Part shown: one piece after another, positions 10,221 through 20,863 of the stretch
Layout: the number at the start of each line of letters is the position of its first letter
Position numbering within the stretch: position 1 is the stretch's first letter
Origin: Siderastrea siderea
Taxonomy: Eukaryota; Cnidaria; Anthozoa; Scleractinia; Rhizangiidae
Length of the DNA: 64,000 nucleotides
Assembly (NCBI GenBank): GCA_964030785.1
Contig: OZ034975.1
Span: 17,895,142 to 17,959,141, forward strand
Direction: 5' to 3'
Notes under the pieces: generated by a model
The model's input: the letters and a program-made list of their open reading frames with translations, nothing else
The model's database searches: none
Told to the model about the DNA's origin: nothing
Position numbers and translations under genes: made by a program

Positions 10221-11463
10221 TGGGTGGTGATATTAAAGGTAGTTGCACTGGCTATTTTTTGGAATTCTAGAGACTAGTTTGAAATAAGGAATCTCAGTGA
10301 GAATTGCACTGATTAGTTTGAAACTTTTTCTGTGGCTATAACAAGGACTAGACTTTCACATTCTGGTAAAATTGTAGCCTGATACCTTTTAATGACGTAG
10401 TAATATGTGCGCCCCCTGGGATCTTCAAATTCAGACAATTTTGTTTTCTTTGGGAAACGAAAAAGATTTATCTAAAATTTGAATTAGCTTCAAGTGAAGG
10501 ACAGTATTGTGAGCAATTGCTAGCTTGCAAACAAAAATACATCGTACTCAGAAATTTATCATGCACGAAATGTTTATTTCACATCTATGAAAGGCAGTGA
10601 TTTCAAGAATATTTAATTTAATGTTTTGCAAGCGGGTGTTTGTTTATTATAGTAGCTCCAGAATTTGGCCAAATTTTAGCGCAATATCTGCTATAGTTAG
10701 ACAGAAAAACGTATTTAAACAAATGATGAACCTCTGTGAGATAGGTTTTTGCTGTTAGAACTCCAAATGTTTCTCTTAGAAGTCAAATTGCAGTCAGTCG
10801 GACGTTGCTTCGTATCTGTCTGCCATCTTGGACAATTTTTTTACCTTCCTTAGGGGCAAAAGTTGGTATAATAGGCTTTGTTTACTTTCCGTAGTGGCCC
10901 TTCCCTAACGGGCCTTAGTTTTATTCTCGCTGAGTGCCCACCTACCCTTCATCCGATCGTTTGTTGGGGTGATCGTTTAGTTACCAACCAAACGAACCAA
11001 AGCTTTGCGTAGAATCGGAGACTAGTTAAAGAGCGGGTTGGCTCTATCAGAGCCAACGGTCATCCATCACAGTCTTACGCCCACCAGCAGTGACACAGAC
11101 AGTAGTTTGTAAAAATTGAAGTTTCAAGTACCAGTTCGAAGCAAAATAATTTCAAACTGAGTAATACTGCTCGAAGATTTTTTGATTTGATGATGTCCAG
11201 ATCTGATACATGAAAAACGTCTCAATAAAACACTACACCGATATGTATGAGTACAAAATAGCTATGTATTCATCAATTATCTTTCCCGCTCAGCTTCTTT
11301 CGCAATCGGCGTTTCCGTCTTTGATTAACAGATTTAAAAACAGCGGAATAAAACGGTAGCTCGATGTGAAACCCTGCTTGAAAAAAATAACTGTGAACGG
11401 TGTTGACGATTTAGCAGATAGGGTGGGTCAAGGTCGTAAAAGTTCAGAAAGGCGGCATGTCAG
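10221..11463. other. Intergenic; no gene recognised
   Basis: A+T-rich sequence with no domain-bearing open frame, RNA gene or clear repeat boundary. The last nine bases are the left target duplication of the MITE at 11464. Confidence 0.4.
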
Positions 11464-11644
11464 TAGACTGCGAGTAGTCTCCAATTTTGGCGATGGCGAT
11501 TGTGGGGCGGGCGAAATACACATGCGCGCGCGAAAGTTCGAGGAGACGCGACGCGAAGGGAGCTCCTCGAAATTTTGCGCGTGCATGTGTATTTCGTCCA
11601 CCCCACAGTCGCCATCGCCAAAATTAGAGACTACTCGCAGTCTA
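11464..11644. mobile_element. 181-bp foldback MITE with 9-bp target duplication
   Basis: The ends are tagactgcgagtagtctc and its inverse gagactactcgcagtcta. The arms continue inward through ggcgatggcgattgtgggg and acacatgc on both sides, so nearly the whole element is palindromic. Perfect direct repeats gcatgtcag flank it at 11455-11463 and 11645-11653. The terminal pattern (ta, then ctgcgag) and 9-bp duplication link it to the larger elements at 7899 and 14834. Confidence 0.9.
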
Positions 11645-11799
11645 GCATGTCAGAAAAATGATCTTAAGCGTATGAAACGTGTGCTCAATAAGGAATCAAC
11701 AAACCACCTAGCCGCAGTGTTGAGGGAAGGGGTAGGTGGTGATTTGTTATGAAATTACCACTAACAGTACATACAGCACATTTCAGACCGGGATTCCAG

Positions 11800-11902
11800 A
11801 GTTATGGATGAGGTTGGATTCCGGATTCCATGGGCTGGATTCCGGATTCCAAGGGCTGGATTCAGGATTCCAAAGCCATGGATTCCGGATTCCAATTTTC
11901 CA
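11800..11902. repeat. ggattcc-type short tandem repeat
   Basis: Four or five units of about 24 bp built on ggattccggattcca with short spacers (tgggct, agggct, aagcc). Same motif as at 7843 and 9241. Confidence 0.75.
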
Positions 11903-12419
11903 GACCGAAAGAAAGTAGGTTTTCTTTTAAGATTTCATAAAGCATCGGCGGGTTATAGGGTGCCGTGTTTTTTTTTTTCTTTTTGCACAAAGTTACTTTA
12001 CAGTTTGTATATTTTTTCTTTTCTCTGAGGGACAAATAATTACAAAGGGAAAGGTTTTTCATCAGATGTAAGCCTTAGATACGTTCCCCTTCTCTCTAAA
12101 AGAAAATATTACAAGTGGAAAGGACAACATGCACCTTAAAAATAGGAATGATTACTTTAGTTTACTGCAAAAGATCAGAATACAATACTGCTCGCGAGTG
12201 TCTGACTGAAACTGTCGGTTTCACGTGAGGTGAGAGATTGTTTTAATCTACAACAGGTATAGTTTGTCTCAACGTTGTCCTCTATACAGTGTCTTTATAT
12301 GTATTAAAAATCTAAAAACACCTTAATGACTTCATTTCAAAAGTATTCTAAAAGAGAGAGAAAGGTCGTGCTATCATAAAACTTATTTTTCTACTCGTGA
12401 ATTGTTCTGGGTTTTTGTC

Positions 12420-12590
12420 CTGGCAACTTCGTTCCCAGGGTCTCTCTTCTTCTCGTCCCCTCCCTAACGTTCTCAATTGTCATAGAGGCACGTCACCAGA
12501 ACAGATCAGGGTCTCTCTCTCTCCCTCTCTCTTTCGCTCCAGGGGACAGGAAGAAGAGAGACCCTAGGAACAAGGCTGTTACCCTGGTCC
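12420..12590. mobile_element. Foldback MITE with pyrimidine-rich arms
   Basis: The left arm cttcgttcccagggtctctc-ttcttct is mirrored by agaagagagaccctaggaac-aag on the right. The centre holds a tct/ctc-rich run at 12510-12535. No coding capacity, no clear target duplication. Confidence 0.6.
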
Positions 12591-13781
12591 TCTTAACACT
12601 CTTAAATTTGAAGAAATTGGAGTGCATTTGTAGATTGTTAAGACGAAATTGAAACCTTTCTTTCATACTTATTGGCCCGTAAAATACGGTACATTTCAGT
12701 TATGCAGTTATTCACCAAAAGGTGAAAAACAGCAAGGGAAAATATGCGAACCGCTGAGGAAACAGTGAGTTGATTTATTCACTCGCCGCCGCCATAATGC
12801 GACACGCTGGTGTATAAATTGGGCTGGGTGTTTTTTTTTTTTGGTCACTTGCCTTAGTCATCCGGTTTTATCTGGGCCAACTCAGTCGTTTTAAACTTCC
12901 CGCTTTCTCTTGGCGATTACCTTAAACATCCGATTTCGGTCATGACGTCATATAATCGTGACATCCCGTAAGGCAAACAAAACATAAGCCTGCACGTCAC
13001 AATAATTATGTCAACGTTCCATACTTATATCACACAGACAAACCGCTGTTAACCTTGTGGTAGTGGTTTAGGTAGCGGTACATGTATTGCATGTAATGCA
13101 TGCACAGGTGAGTTCGACTCAATGATTTGACTTTGCCTAAAGCAAAATATGAATAATTATTATTCAACAAATTGTCACTATGCCCATATATGGTAAGGAA
13201 GCCCTCAATATCTGTCATCCGTACATGACAGATATCCTGCGATATACGTAAATGACCATATTTGGAAGTGCACTGCAGATTTTCTTTCATTGCTTGTTTG
13301 GCGGCCATTTTGAAAAGCGAGGCAGTTTTAGCTGTGTTCCCCGGAAATTTTAATTCCCTGGAAGAAACTTTCCACGATTAAATGCTCTCAAAAAGTCAAC
13401 AAGTATTTGCTTCAGCTCACAAAGACATCCAGAGGTTCTCACAGTGAGAACTCAACCAAGAAAATGCTATTGCGAATGAAGCAGCACACTTACTTGCTCA
13501 CGGAAAGTTGTAAAGACTATAAAAGTTGAAAAGACTTTAATTCACAGGAAGAGGACTTGTTCTCGGTAAGGTAGCAATATTTTTTTACCTTGTCTTGTCA
13601 TTTCCAAACATGAGTTTGTAAATAAGTCCTTCTAAGTGAACGGTAGTAAACTTCGATTTCTTGAAGTTCTGTTTTGAGTTTTATTAAGCTTATGTGTTGC
13701 TAGCTTTTAGCGTTTTCATCATAGAGCTGTAGTTTTTCTTGTTCTGAAAGTGGTAGTCGATGGGAATTTGTTGAATAATAA
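12591..13781. other. Intergenic; no gene recognised
   Basis: Open frames are short and lack recognisable domains. A small perfect-arm hairpin (atatctgtcat / atgacagatat) lies at about 13208-13236. Confidence 0.4.
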
Positions 13782-13894
13782 AACAATTATCCTGCTCAAT
13801 CTTGCGGAATATCACCTGATTTAGCCAACTCGGCCTACGGCCTCGTCGGCTAAGTATCAGGTGATATTCCGCGCGATTTCGCAGGATAATTGTT
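13782..13894. repeat. 113-bp imperfect palindrome
   Basis: aacaattatcctgc at the left is mirrored by gcaggataattgtt at the right, and the inner arms gcggaatatcacctgat / atcaggtgatattccgc also pair, as do agccaactcggcc and its partner around a ggcctacggcc centre. It may be a foldback MITE or a cruciform-forming site. Confidence 0.8.
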
Positions 13895-14833
13895 AAATAT
13901 TTTACCTGGTGATAAAGAAGGACTCGTCACAATGTGACCCGAAGAGAAACGAGTTTAATTTCGCTAGTCTTGACACGATTGACACATTTGTTTCAATGAA
14001 TGTTTCACTGCTTTATAACGGCGAAATTGTCATATCACAAAGTAGAGAAGCGAACTCCGCTAATTTCGCCAATTCTCGAAACGTGTTCAGTTTGTTTCGT
14101 TCTACCTTTTTGCATTTCCAAAGTTAATTGTTGGTCTTTTAGGAAACATCTTTTCGAAAATCGTTACGAATTCCGCGTCAACTTGTTTGCTTTTGCAAGG
14201 GGATTCCCGGGTTAGCAAACCGGATTTAAACATTATGTCATGAGATATGCCTTAACGTGTTTGAGCGTGCGTGGAGTGACAATTACGCTTTCCCAGATGA
14301 TCTGCTCGTGTTTATCAAGCTTTATATTTTGATTTTACTGCTATGCCTACTGTTTGTTTTCACGCTCTAGGCCCAACAGTAAATATTTTGTCGTCTCCGT
14401 GTAAACATTCTCAGTTGTTGGCGAATTTATCCCGACATTCAACGTTTGAGTTCAAGTTTTTTTTTTAGCAGAATAAATAGAAAGCGATACGAAAGATAAG
14501 CTGAGTCATCAGAGTTTAAACAGTTAAATAGTCAAAATATTGTGTCACACGGTCACACTTTTCATCGCGCTGGATTGTATGTTGAGCGACGTAAAAATAC
14601 GAAATCGTTAACCTAGGGATGGGGTGGGTCAGAAAGGCCGGTGAAAATGCCCATTGGGTTTTCTTGTTTTTTCTTCAAAGAGAAGCATTCTTTTGAAAGC
14701 TTATTAAGTTCAAGAAGAATACTTGTAAAACTACAATTGCTCTAATGAACCCACTTAAGTTGCTCCCGGTAGCGACTTGACAGATAAGACTTTTCAGTGT
14801 AAATACGCATTTCTCACTGATTCCTATGCATCC
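13895..14833. other. Intergenic; no gene recognised
   Basis: No domain-bearing open frame or repeat was recognised. The last nine bases (14825-14833) are the left target duplication of the element at 14834. Confidence 0.4.
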
Positions 14834-15049
14834 TACCCTGCGAGCAGAGGCCCTTCGATCTTCCTAGATAAGTCGGGAAGAGGAAGGGACCTCTGCCAGC
14901 CGCCTCGACTTTCTTTGATTTGCCGCTCATCCACCGAAGCGGATGAGTCAGTCCGGTTTGAAACCAGTTTTTCCCGTTTTTGCTCAGTGCGCATGTGCTA
15001 TGTTAGAAATTGCTGACGAAATACGCGCCCACGATATGTTCGGACGCTC

Positions 15050-15382
15050 GTGAAGTTCACACCTGGCAACAGTGGACGTTTCTCTTTCGAAGGATTCCTT
15101 GATAAAGCCGTGAAAAGTGCTCTGGGAAGAGTGAATACTCATGGAATGAGCAATCTCACACAACACCAGTCGAAGGTCTTGCTTAATTTTCTGTGTGGTA
15201 AAGATTCTTTTGTCTGTTTACCAACCGGCCATGGCAAATCGCTAATTTTAAAGAGAATCGGGATCGCGGTTGCTTTCGGACCTAATTTTACTTCTGGTTT
15301 GAGCGGGAATCGATGCAAAAAGCTACGCGAATGTGCACTTCAACGCTTATTTTTATGGCGAAATGACATTTATTTTGGTTAA
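15050..15382 (+). pseudogene. N-terminal fragment of a RecQ-like SF2 DNA helicase
   Basis: The frame has a Q-motif-like LTQHQSKVLLNFL followed by DSFVCLPTGHGKSLI, whose TGHGKS is helicase motif I (Walker A). Helicase homology stops soon after SLI; there is no motif II (DEAH/DExH), motif V or VI, and no C-terminal RQC region. The first codon of the open frame is GTG, not ATG, so the original start was upstream or in another exon. Lying wholly between perfect TIRs, it is transposon cargo or the leftover of the transposon's own helicase. It cannot unwind DNA as it stands. Confidence 0.7.
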
Positions 15383-15480
15383 AGGCGAGACAAGCAAACG
15401 GCAAGAGAAGCAATTATTTGGCAACTGGCGGCCGGCAATTTTGAAGACGAAACGGTCTCAGTAAAAATTTAATTTATCAC

Positions 15481-15705
15481 ATGACGGCCGAGAAGTTTGA
15501 ATACGAAACAAACTCGACACAAATGCGTTTTGTTGAATTAAAGCCGAGGATGTTGAGGAAGAAAGAGACTCAACACGAAAATACTTCTGAATGTCGGGGA
15601 CAAAAAGAGGGACAAAATAAAACAAATATCTCGAAGACCAAGATTTCTATGCAAGACTTCCGTGACCCGCTAATTGGAAATCACTGGACTGTAACAACAT
15701 GTTGA
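15481..15705 (+). other. Charged open frame inside the helicase element
   Basis: A 74-codon frame rich in Lys, Glu and Thr, located between the helicase fragment and the right TIR. No domain recognised. It could be part of an internal exon of the parent element's gene or chance. Confidence 0.2.
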
Positions 15706-15996
15706 CAGTAAAAATATTTCGAGGCTGATAAGTTTTCAGCCTGTGACATAAATTCGAACAGAATTATTCTCAGCCTTACAGTTTAATTATAGCTTTTCTC
15801 AACTCTCTTGTGTTACGACCGAAGTCAGAATATATTTTGTTGTGGACGCGGCTGCCGTTCGGTAAACAAGGCTCGGTTACATTTGAATTTAGCGCATGCT
15901 CAACATAGAAAGTCGAGGCGGCTGGCAGAGGTCCCTTCCTCTTCCCGACTTATCTAGGAAGATCGAAGGGCCTCTGCTCGCAGGGTATATGCATCC

Positions 15997-16700
15997 CTCT
16001 GACTTCATGAAACATTTTTGCTACAATAAATAATACAGCCTCGCATCAACCTGTTTACTGACAGAAATTGCCCAAAAATTATTTTCGGAAACTTTCAAGC
16101 AGAGGTAAAATTGTCGAGAGAAAATGTCACAAGTTTTTCCCCTCAAAGTATTATTCGGGCACTTTCACGAACACACCCAGGACTTAAATTTCAGGAAGCT
16201 TAGAGTCTCTTTTTAGACAAAATAGACTTAAACCTAGAAATACTTCGCTTATAGTTATTCAAATAAATTTTTCATTTCAATCTGTAACTAGAGACACGCA
16301 AAAATGGCTTAAAGGTTAAAAACAAATCGAATACGAAAACATGCGACACTGAACTAAGTCACTGAAACGGCGATTCTAAGTTCAGTCGCTAAATTGGCAC
16401 AGAAATGTCGTTCACTTCAGATGAAGAAACAAAATATTCCACAACTGAAAAAAAACATATAAAGCTTTACATGAATATTGACGACAGAGCGACTCTTCAG
16501 TTGCTGGATAATAAATAAGGAAACTGTCTTAACAACCCGATGTGCGGTGTCGCAGAGCAACAACCTGGGTCGAAAAAACAACACAGCCACGACTTCTACT
16601 TTTCGAATAAAATAACCAAATGCGAAAAAAGAATGTGCTCAAAGAAAAATATTGAAAATTACGCACTAAACTTCAAAAGGAGATTAAGCTTAAGCCTATA
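15997..16700. other. Intergenic; no gene recognised
   Basis: A+T-rich spacer between two transposons. Its open frames are short and featureless. Confidence 0.4.
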
Positions 16701-16706
16701 CACATC

Positions 16707-17135
16707 TACGGTGGCCCATAAGGGACAGCACTTTCAATAATAATTTTCACAAACATTTTAAAAGAAAAGCACTTACAATTGAATTATACACTGCAAAGAA
16801 AAGAAATCCCCGCACCCAGCAAACAAAATAATCTTGCACACTGCAAACAAAATAAACTTGAAATCCAAACAAAATAAATCTCCACACTGCAAATAAAATA
16901 AGTTACCGTACTGTAAACAAAATAACTCCGCATGCTGCAAACAAAATAAATCTGCACGTTGCAAACAAAGTAAGTTTCCACACTGCAAACAAAATAAATC
17001 CGCACGCTGCAAACAAAGTAAATTTCCACACTGCAAACAAAATGAATTACTGCACTGCAAATAAAATAAATCCGCACGCTGCAAACAAAATAAATCCGCA
17101 CTGCAAACAAAATAAAATCTTCTGCGCGCGCAGGA
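16707..17135. repeat. Left TIR plus subterminal tandem repeats
   Basis: About 90 bp of unique TIR is followed by some 14-16 units based on cactgcaaacaaaataaatc, ending at a tctgcgcgcgcagg palindrome (17118). The same order is found inverted at 24455-24790. Regularly spaced repeats at both ends are plausible transposase-binding arrays; the left array is longer than the right by several units. Confidence 0.9.
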
Positions 17136-17209
17136 AGGTAGGACCTCGTGACCAAAAGAAATGAGGGGCTCTGGGTACGAGTAGGGCGCTCTCCTCATGG
17201 GATTCGGAG

Positions 17210-20200
17210 ATGGTGTCTTTCCTCAGGCAAGAAATCAAAGACGCTGTTAAAGAGGAAATATCCCGTGTTTTAGGAACAACTGCTAATAATTTGCCGGGAG
17301 CAAGTACAGAAGTACAGAACAACAGAACAAGTACAGAACAACAGTCCGAACGTACTTTAACTTTCGAAGAATTTTACTCGCTTCGAGAGGACGAACGGCA
17401 GGAAGGATTTAAACCTCCAAAAAAGAAAAAGAAGAAAACCCCACCTAGCAAGTCGACAATACCTACGAACAAGGTCACAGATGTTGAAGTGAAGGTCGGC
17501 ATTGCGTCCCAGGTCGATGGGATTTTGAAGGCTCGACGTGGAAAGACGCACTCCGTGACAGTGAAATCTACTGCTGACAGACAAGAGATCACCAAGAAAG
17601 CTATCGCCAAGCACTCCAGCTTTGACCAGAATTTTGATGGGTCCATCTCCTATGTTTTGCTCTTTCCTGATTTCAGCGAGGTCATCTTTGTTCCTGGCAC
17701 GAAAGAACAATTTGTACTCTCCTCGTATAAGAAAGCAATAGGGAAAGATTACAAGCGTCTTACGTTTCTCTTGATCCCAACTGAGGAATTTGAAGACAGG
17801 GGTGATGACACCGACAACAGTTCTGCGGAAGAATGCGCACAAGATGGAGGTATTGCAAAATATTTCACTGGGCGTGCAGGATGTTCTACCCCCCACCCTC
17901 AAGAAAGCATTGACCTGACTGACCTGAATGGTGATGATGACAATGGAAACCTTCCTGACGCCCCAGCAAGCCTTGAAGGTGAGTTTTTTTAGCCCTATAC
18001 TGTGAATTGTGCAACATTTGCTTTCAATGTTATCGCCAGTCAATGTAACCTCCCCCCCCCCCCCCTTGAACCCTGGCCTGGACGGGGTAATGTGGGGACG
18101 TTCACTTCACATTCACTCCATTTTGGTCTTCTGGTAGGAGGGAAGTACGCTGGAAATCACGATCTTCACCTCCTGGACTGGGGAATGAGTGGGGCATTCA
18201 CTCTTCTGTGGTCAGCGGTTTCATTTTCATGCGGTATACTAATTTTACACGCATTATCTTCATTCTTGATTCAAAGCAAAATGGACATAGAATTCAGTTA
18301 GCCAGAAGACAAACCCTGATAATGTGATTACCAATATTTCAAACAGCCTTATTCTTTAATCTTAGGTCACCTTGCTCATCCAGAGAAGAACCTACAGTAG
18401 TTAACAGAAAGAGAAGAACAAAATTTGAAAATAAGTGGTGACTTGAAAGTGTACCTTCTTTTTGTTTATGTGATCTACATTTTTCTCAGAAGCCCCCAAG
18501 GGCAAGGACATTGGATCAAAAACATTTTCTGGGGGGGGAGAGGACATTTTCTTACTTTCACTGACTACAAATTCCAAGTCCCTGCCCAGTCCCAGGTTGA
18601 GGGGGGCGGGGGGGGTGGTTACATTGACTGGTGCATTATGCCGCAAATGATAGCTGTGAAGCTGAACAGTGTACAAATTATTCTTCTGTGAGGATAACGT
18701 AAAACAGAATATTATTTGCTTTGATGAAGGGATAGTGTTCTAAACGTCAGCTTTTAAATCTTAGTATTGTGGTAAATTGACTTTTATCAACTCAGTTGAT
18801 AAAACTAAATTTTCGTGTTTTACTCCCCCTCTGCAGCAGCACCAGAGTTTCTTTGCAAACTAAGTAACCCCTTCAAACAACAGACAACTCTGTTCCCCGT
18901 GCCACCATAGTAAACATCTATATAACTGCACTCCTCCTTAATTACTTGTCAAATCCTGCCAATGCTTCACTTACTTGCCATTCAGCTTTCAATAGTTTTT
19001 GGCATGAATACATGTATAATTCAGCACTTGAATTTAAGATGGGCAACTCAGCCTGAATTCACTTTACGGGTGCAAGTTATAAAAATAATGCCAGGGCAAA
19101 CATTTACTAACTGTGAAGAAACTAGACCATATAGGGAAAAGAAACAAAACAAAATATTTCATAAATATATTTTAATTCATTCAATGTAATTTTTTGGCCT
19201 CTACTTTTTGGCTTCTCAGCCAGCCAAAGTGTACTGTCAGTGTTACTGTATATAATGATTGTTGTTGAACCATTAATTCAATAACATTTGTTTGTGCCGT
19301 GGGCCACTGTTTGGTGCTTCTTTTTTATCCTTGTAATTTGAAAATGCTTTCTCTACTCACAAACGTGCCTCTAATGTGAACTTGTCAGGGGCAAACAGAC
19401 AAGATTTAGTTGCAAATTGCTTCATGCCCCTGTTCATGCAAATAATAGCCATTCATGCAGGCCTTAAGCTGTATCTGATTCTCTTATTATTGTAATTTTT
19501 TTCTGGGCATTTGTGAATTCTAAATGACATAATAATTAAAACTGATACTTAAATTTATAAATAATGTTTTATGTTAATTCACATTTTAGATTCTAGCAAT
19601 GTTGATGACTTCCTTTTAAAATGTGCTATTGATCAGAGTCTGAGTCAGGACGCCCTTGTGCAAAACACATTGGAAGAAAAGTCTGAAGAAGTTCCTCCTA
19701 AGTCCTTGGAAGAAGCATTGGAAAAAACATTAAAGAGTGTTCCAACTGAGCAGTTCACCTTTATTGAAATCACTAGAAAAAATATTGTATCAAGGGTATT
19801 TGAATGCTTGGAAGATGAAGATGTTAAAGCGAGAGTTACAGTTAAGTTCATAGGGGAGGATGCAATAGATTCTGGAGGGGTAACAAGGGAGTTCTTTTCA
19901 GAATTTTTCCGTGGTTTTGGTGTGTATAGTACACTGGTAAGGGGCACATACCCTTGCATCACTTTTAGGCACAACCTAGAGGCCTTGGATAAAGGGTTAT
20001 TTGAGTTATTTGGTAAACTTGTTGCTATTGCCATTATCAATGGTTGCCCAGGGCCCCATTTTTTTACTCGTATGGTAGCAGGATTTATATTAGACATCCC
20101 TCAAGAACCTGATTTGGATGAAGTTCCACATGAATGTGAATTCCTGACCAAACTAAAGACCATTTCTTCCTGCTGTGATGAAGCATCATTTCTGGATGCT

Positions 20201-20863
20201 GTCAATTCATTTCCTGAGCGATTTGATATGGGTTACACTAAAGCAACTGTTACATTAGAAGACAAAAATGATCTTTTGAACGCATGTATCAAGCATATAG
20301 TCATCTATAGTACTGCCGAGGAAATTTATAGTTTTAGGAAGGGTCTAGCTTCATTTGGGGTTAAAGAGTTGTTATGTAGATTTCCCAGTGATGGTATAAA
20401 GAAGCTAATGCATGTGGAGGTTTCTGTCGAGGATGTTAAAAGCTGCTTTTTACCTTGTTTTTCAACTCCAGGAGTTGAAGTACATGAGAAAGAAACCGAG
20501 ATTGTTTACAACTGGCACAGTTTCCTGCGCAGTGTCAGTAAGGGGAAATTGAAATGTCATGTTTACCCTTATCCTGAAACTACTTCCTCTACTGCTGGTG
20601 ATCATATGCAAAATGATGCAGAACTCAAAGTTCTCACATTGAGTGATGTATTGCAATTTGGAAGTGGTTCTCGCTTCCCCAACTTCTCGGGAAAGTTAGT
20701 CTTTGATCATGACAGTGGGTCAGTTGAAAAAAGAATAAGTGCAAATACATGTTCCCTTACCATAACTATCCCAGTGAACAAGAGATATACTTGTAGCAGT
20801 AATGAATTTTCCTTTAAGTTCATGGAAGACATTTTTGAGGATCACGGGTTTGGGTTACCCTAA
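17210..20863 (+). CDS. HECT-domain E3 ubiquitin ligase carried by the transposon (2 exons, 680 aa)
   Basis: Exon 1 is 17210-17978 (donor gaag|gtgagt) and exon 2 is 19590-20863 (acceptor acattttag|att). The joint restores a GAT codon and keeps one frame of 681 codons including the stop. The N-terminal half has a coiled start, a basic run (PPKKKKKKTPPSK, about 69-81), a conserved-looking beta-rich block (about 90-200) and a SUMO-interaction-like motif SIDLTDLNGDDD (about 233-244). The HECT domain spans about 310-680: DSGGVTREFF in the N-lobe and the C-lobe ANTCSLTITIPV with catalytic-type Cys644, then a near-terminal aromatic tail. It resembles the G2E3-like ligases numerous in cnidarian and fish genomes. 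It should accept ubiquitin from an E2 as a Cys thioester and pass it to a substrate. Role in transposition is unknown. The start is the first ATG inside the TIR; an upstream exon is unlikely because only about 75 bp separate it from the TIR. Confidence 0.85.
17979..19589 (+). other. Intron of the HECT gene
   Basis: 1611 bp bounded by gtgagt and ttttag. It holds poly-C and poly-G tracts (18050, 18533, 18600) and, near 18720-18800, a gatgaaggg...aacgtcag block like the 3' tails of Penelope/LINE-type elements, so the intron has itself been invaded. Confidence 0.75.

Larger units (their letters stand above)
14834..15987. mobile_element. 1154-bp long-TIR transposon with 9-bp target duplication, carrying a helicase fragment
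   Basis: 81-bp perfectly matching terminal inverted repeats (14834-14914 and 15907-15987, beginning taccctgcgagcagaggc) are flanked by the perfect 9-bp duplication tatgcatcc at 14825-14833 and 15988-15996. The interior holds the start of a RecQ-like SF2 helicase (see 15050-15382). Two readings fit. It could be a deletion derivative of an Academ-type transposon of the helicase-encoding lineage (AcademH, which I recall as having 9-10-bp duplications). Or it could be a MULE that captured a host helicase exon. Identical TIRs suggest recent activity. It lacks a transposase, so it is non-autonomous. Confidence 0.9.

Noticed and set aside
16773..17198. Cys/Phe/Leu-rich minus-strand open frames over the transposon's left end
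   Set aside because: They are translations of the 20-bp subterminal repeats; the mirror image at 24344-24724 gives the same text.
17357..18043. 228-codon minus-strand frame opposite HECT exon 1
   Set aside because: A shadow of the plus-strand exon, which has coherent domain content, a good donor and an in-frame join to exon 2.
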